DNA of 56,891 nucleotides from Streptomyces spiramenti (GTDB lineage: Bacteria > Actinomycetota > Actinomycetes > Streptomycetales > Streptomycetaceae): the NCBI RefSeq assembly GCF_012034385.1, contig NZ_JAAVJB010000009.1, forward strand, positions 1 to 56,891. Reading direction: 5' to 3'. Both the position numbers and the translations under genes were made by a program. Positions 53,990 to 56,891 of this stretch are shown piece by piece (the first letter of the stretch is position 1; every line of letters starts with the position of its first letter). The notes below the pieces were generated by a model. That model made no database searches. It was not told where the DNA came from and saw only the letters and a program-made list of their open reading frames with translations.

Positions 53990-54760
53990 GGCGGTAGCGC
54001 GGTGAACGTGAGCGGCGGGTCCGCCTGACTAGGCGGCGACGTCGGAGGAACGTGGTGTCGCAAGCGCTATGCCGGCATGCACCGCGACGTCGAATCGCCT
54101 GTCTACCGGCAGCTGCTCGACGAGACCCGCTACGCGCCCGGATGGAGGTACTCCCGCGGGCCGAGATCCGTCGCCACGCCGTGCGCATCGCGCAGCTGTC
54201 CGACTTCTCCGCGGACGCCCTGTTCTCCACCATGGTCACAGCGCTGACCGCCGGCCCCGGGACGTGGCGCACCATGCGGCCCGCGGGTTCGGCGTTCGCA
54301 ACCAGGGGCACGTCGCCGACAACCGGCGCGAGTCCGAACGGCTCCTGGCGGTCGTCGACGACCTGGCGGGTGCTCCTTGCCCGGGCCGTCCGAGCCGACA
54401 CCCGGATCGGCCCCGGGTGGACCGATCCCGCCACAAGCCCGCACCGGGCACCCAGTCGGTCCCACCCGGACGGTCGTGCGAGACGGGTACCCCGGTTCCC
54501 CCTGCCAGGGCGCCCGCCGCCGGGTGGCCCCCGGTGCTTGCCTTCTCCCAGTGGCCTCTTCCCGCCCCCGGCGGGGCCAACGGCACGCGCACCGGCGTCA
54601 CCTCGCGGCCGGTCGACAGTGGGAACAAGCCGTCAGCGCAGCCGGGTGATCAGCGCCGCGACCGCGTCAGCGCCGAGGGCCAGGAGGCAGCTGCGCCGCA
54701 GAGCAGGGGCGGGCTGGCCCGCCCCCGGTGAACTCCCTTTCGCCGGCCGGCGTGTGTTGC
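53990..54760. other. 770-bp stretch with possible gene debris
   Basis: Short coding-looking pieces occur in different plus-strand frames: MHRDVESPVYRQLLDETRYA near 54078, then AEIRRHAVRIAQLSDFSADA near 54155. No frame continues and no family was recognised, so it is either debris or chance. Confidence 0.35.
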
Positions 54761-54816
54761 GATCATGGCAGGAGAGATCACGTGGGCCGTGCATCGGCCG
54801 GGGCGGGGAGCGAGAG

Positions 54817-55299
54817 ATGCAGGTACGAGTGCGGCCGTTCCGTGCGGCGGACCTCAGTGCGGTGGTCGACCTGTCCCTGCGCGCTTGGGTCCCTGTCTAC
54901 GAGAGCTTCGCCACTGTGCTGGGTCCGGAGGTCTTCCATCGGCAGTACCCGGATTGGCGAGCCTCCCAGCGCGGTGAGGTCGAAGCGGCCTGCACGGACG
55001 GCAGGGCCCGCGTCTGGGTCGCCGACACCGGATCGAGGATCGTCGGGTTCGTCGCTGTGGTGCTGGCTCAGGACGGCGACGCCGGCGCCATTGAGCTTCT
55101 GGCCGTCGACCCCGATCACCAGGGGCACTCCATCGGCACGGCGCTGACGGAGTTCGCGACCGACTGGATGCGGGAGGCCGGGGTGAGCCTGGTCTCGATC
55201 TGGACCGGCGGCGACCCGGGACATGCTCCCGCGCGTAGAACCTACGAGAAGGCCGGATACACCGCGCTACCTCTCACCCGCTACTACAAGGCCTTGTAG
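54817..55299 (+). CDS. GNAT-family N-acetyltransferase
   Basis: A 160-residue acetyltransferase; the ATG at 54817 follows GGGGAGCGAGAG. The start is MQVRVRPFRAADLSAVVDLS, motif A is AIELLAVDPDHQGHSIGTAL with the acetyl-CoA loop Q-G-H-S-I-G, and the C-terminus is RRTYEKAGYTALPLTRYYK. An unknown amine is the acceptor. It is convergent with the small minus-strand frame at 55643 across the terminator at 55517. Confidence 0.87.
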   Translation: MQVRVRPFRAADLSAVVDLSLRAWVPVYESFATVLGPEVFHRQYPDWRASQRGEVEAACTDGRARVWVADTGSRIVGFVAVVLAQDGDAGAIELLAVDPDHQGHSIGTALTEFATDWMREAGVSLVSIWTGGDPGHAPARRTYEKAGYTALPLTRYYKAL

Positions 55300-55516
55300 C
55301 GATGCGCCGGGCACCATCACGCTGACGCTCTGCGCAACAGCGACAGACGCTGCCGCCCCTCCCCGGGACGCAGGTGGCGTGGGGAGGGGGCCGGGGTCAC
55401 CGCCGAGAGCCCGGCCCGGTCCGCACTCCGCGTCCCGCGACCGGTCGCCGCCTCCTGCGAGCGCTTCCGCGCCGGCTGGGGTCTCCGCTCTCCTGGCGGC
55501 CCCCACGAGCCGGTAG

Positions 55517-55578
55517 CCGATCCCGACTCCCCGTGGCGCCCTCGAAGGTGAGGGTTCCACGGGGAGCGACGGGATCGG
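55517..55578. terminator. Large branched hairpin between convergent units
   Basis: CCGATCCCG pairs with CGGGATCGG, inside it TCCCCGTGG pairs with CCACGGGGA, and inside that CCCTC pairs with GAGGG. It lies 218 bp after the GNAT stop and 65 bp beyond the stop of the minus-strand frame, fitting a bidirectional terminator. Confidence 0.7.
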
Positions 55579-55642
55579 CCCGAGGGCCTCACGGCAGTGC
55601 GGCCGGTCTGCTCGACGGCGCCGGCCGTGCAGCGGTCCGGGG

Positions 55643-56044
55643 TCAGAGCTCCGTGGGTTCGTCCTGCGACTCGGGCTCGGAGACCTCGATGACCATGGCC
55701 GTGCCGTCCTTGCTGATCTCGTACTCGGGCAGGACGTTGCCCTCCACGCCGATCGCGACGCCCAGCATGCCCTCGAACGGGCCTATGGTCCGCACTTCGG
55801 CGATGCGGTCGTCCAGCCCCTCGGCCTCCACCTCCGGTTCGACCTCGGGCTGCCCCGTCAGATCCAGCGCCGCAGCCGCCGGCATCATCGACCAGCCGGT
55901 CAGCGAGGACGCCGTGCGCGCCACCGCAATCGAGATCGCCCAGGCACAGGCGAACAAGGCCGCCGGGTGTCGAAGAGGCGCTGCGCGTAGGCGGGGGGGG
56001 CTCCGGTCCGTAAGGTTCGCAGTGTGCCTGCACCGCATCGGCAC
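55643..56044 (-). CDS. Hypothetical protein or 3' gene fragment
   Basis: The last 70 residues look coding: AEGLDDRIAEVRTIGPFEGM, LGVAIGVEGNVLPEYEISKD and GTAMVIEVSEPES. The first 60 are Arg/Ala-rich and differ in character. The real gene has probably lost its 5' end near 55860 through rearrangement next to the IS1380 element. No family recognised. Confidence 0.35.
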   Translation of the reverse strand: MPMRCRHTANLTDRSPPRLRAAPLRHPAALFACAWAISIAVARTASSLTGWSMMPAAAALDLTGQPEVEPEVEAEGLDDRIAEVRTIGPFEGMLGVAIGVEGNVLPEYEISKDGTAMVIEVSEPESQDEPTEL

Positions 56045-56173
56045 TTCCTAGCCTCGCGCTTTCACGCGGTGGGCTGTCCGGAGGTTGATCAGGAACGCAG
56101 AAAGTGCTCTTGACCTGCAACGATAGGACTTGCTGAGGGTCCAGTTCGCTGCAAGGAAAAGAGCACTTTCCAG

Positions 56174-56891
56174 GTGAAGCACTCTATCGGTTCTTACCCG
56201 CGTGCCCGTGTCCAGGACGACGGTCGTCAGGTCGTCTCGCAGGCCGGGTCGGTCCTGCTCGTGGAGACGGCCCGCAAGACCGGTCTTGACCAGGCCATAT
56301 CCGCAGCCCTGGCTCCGTGGCGGAAGCCCCGGGCCGTCCACGATCCCGGCAAGGCCCTCATGGACGTCGCGCTGGCGGTCGCGCAGGGCGGGGACTGCCT
56401 CGCGGACGTCGCGATACTGCGCTGTGAGCCGGCCGTCTTCGGCCCGGTCGCCTCCGACCCGACCGTCTCCCGCCTGATCGACGCTCTTGCCACCTCCGGC
56501 GACACAGCCCTCCAAGCCATCCGGTCCGCACGGGCCGAAGCCCGCAACCGGGTCTGGTCACTGGCGGGCGGGAACGCCCCGGACGTCGACGGTCAGGTCA
56601 CGGTCGACCTCGACGGTGTTCTCGTGATCGCGCACTCGGAGAAACAGGACGCTGCCGCGACCTGGAAGAAGACCTATGGCCACCACCCCCTCATGGCGTT
56701 CGTCGACCACGGACCAGGCGGCACCGGAGAACCCGTCGCCGCCCTCCTGCGACCGGGCAACGCGGGCTCCAACACCGCCGCCGACCACATCACCACCACC
56801 CAGCTCGCCCTCGCCCAGCTACCGAAGAAGTACCGGCGAGGGCGCAAGACCCTCATCCGCACCGACTCCGCCGGCGGCACCCACGACTTCG
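56174..56891 (+). CDS. IS1380-family transposase, cut by right window edge
   Basis: GTG at 56174 opens a frame that runs without a stop to the end of the window (239 codons). KPRAVHDPGKALMDVALAVA, QGGDCLADVAILRCEPAVFG, SDPTVSRLIDALATSGDTAL, VDLDGVLVIAHSEKQDAAAT (first Asp) and KTYGHHPLMAFVDHGPGGTG, then LIRTDSAGGTHDF (second Asp), are typical of the family. The left end of the element is probably between 56045 and 56100, but its terminal repeat cannot be paired because the right end is outside. Confidence 0.88.
   Translation, partial: MKHSIGSYPRARVQDDGRQVVSQAGSVLLVETARKTGLDQAISAALAPWRKPRAVHDPGKALMDVALAVAQGGDCLADVAILRCEPAVFGPVASDPTVSRLIDALATSGDTALQAIRSARAEARNRVWSLAGGNAPDVDGQVTVDLDGVLVIAHSEKQDAAATWKKTYGHHPLMAFVDHGPGGTGEPVAALLRPGNAGSNTAADHITTTQLALAQLPKKYRRGRKTLIRTDSAGGTHDF

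Overview
This is a very GC-rich actinobacterial window. Frequent GTG starts, stop/start overlaps of the GTGA and ATGA type, many IS5-family relics and a close resemblance of the central cluster to the coelibactin locus of Streptomyces coelicolor all point to Streptomyces or a near relative. The species cannot be settled from the sequence alone.

Layout. 0-9.7 kb is ordinary accessory chromosome: a left-edge membrane-anchored protein, a divergent MFS exporter/XRE-cupin pair, a VapBC-type toxin-antitoxin pair, small conserved proteins, a frameshifted ligase/SDR relic, a STAS protein, an AraC regulator, a VOC/HxlR divergent pair and a GNAT enzyme. 9.7-19.2 kb is a decay zone: a broken IS21 element interrupted by an IS5-family fragment, a second inverted copy of that IS5-family element at 16-17 kb, two nested IS5-type elements (14135-15903), and genes that lost their ends (MmyB-type regulator, alcohol dehydrogenase, SDR), plus an Abi/HEPN-like protein. 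19.4-23.1 kb encodes one unusual secreted protein in which a ricin-like lectin and a PI-PLC-like domain are joined to a CBM and a GH9 cellulase.

23.6-51.8 kb is the main feature: a salicylate-capped, azoline-type non-ribosomal metallophore cluster with the gene order of coelibactin. Salicylate synthase (50470-51843) makes salicylate from chorismate. A ligase (30200-31918) loads it on the aryl carrier domain of NRPS 1 (ArCP-Cy-A-PCP-Cy-A(dead)-PCP). NRPS 2 (TubC-Cy-A(Cys)-pseudoMT-PCP-TE) adds the last ring and releases the product through a thioesterase with a cysteine nucleophile. Tailoring candidates are a saccharopine-dehydrogenase-like reductase, a thiazolinyl imine reductase fused to a methyltransferase, a P450 with a 3Fe-4S ferredoxin, a second methyltransferase, and a type II thioesterase. 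A Dpp/Nik-type ABC importer (25111-29856) is divergent from a methyltransferase/chorismate mutase pair. Four Zur/Fur-type 15-mer palindromes occupy the three key promoter regions (24.9, 32.0 and 50.2 kb), so the simplest reading is a zinc-repressed zincophore synthesis and uptake regulon. No exporter is visible inside the window.

52-56 kb returns to ordinary genes (TetR, beta-propeller lipoprotein, GNAT) and ends inside an IS1380-family transposase. Functional statements about the product are inference from domain architecture; motif statements were read from the sequence.
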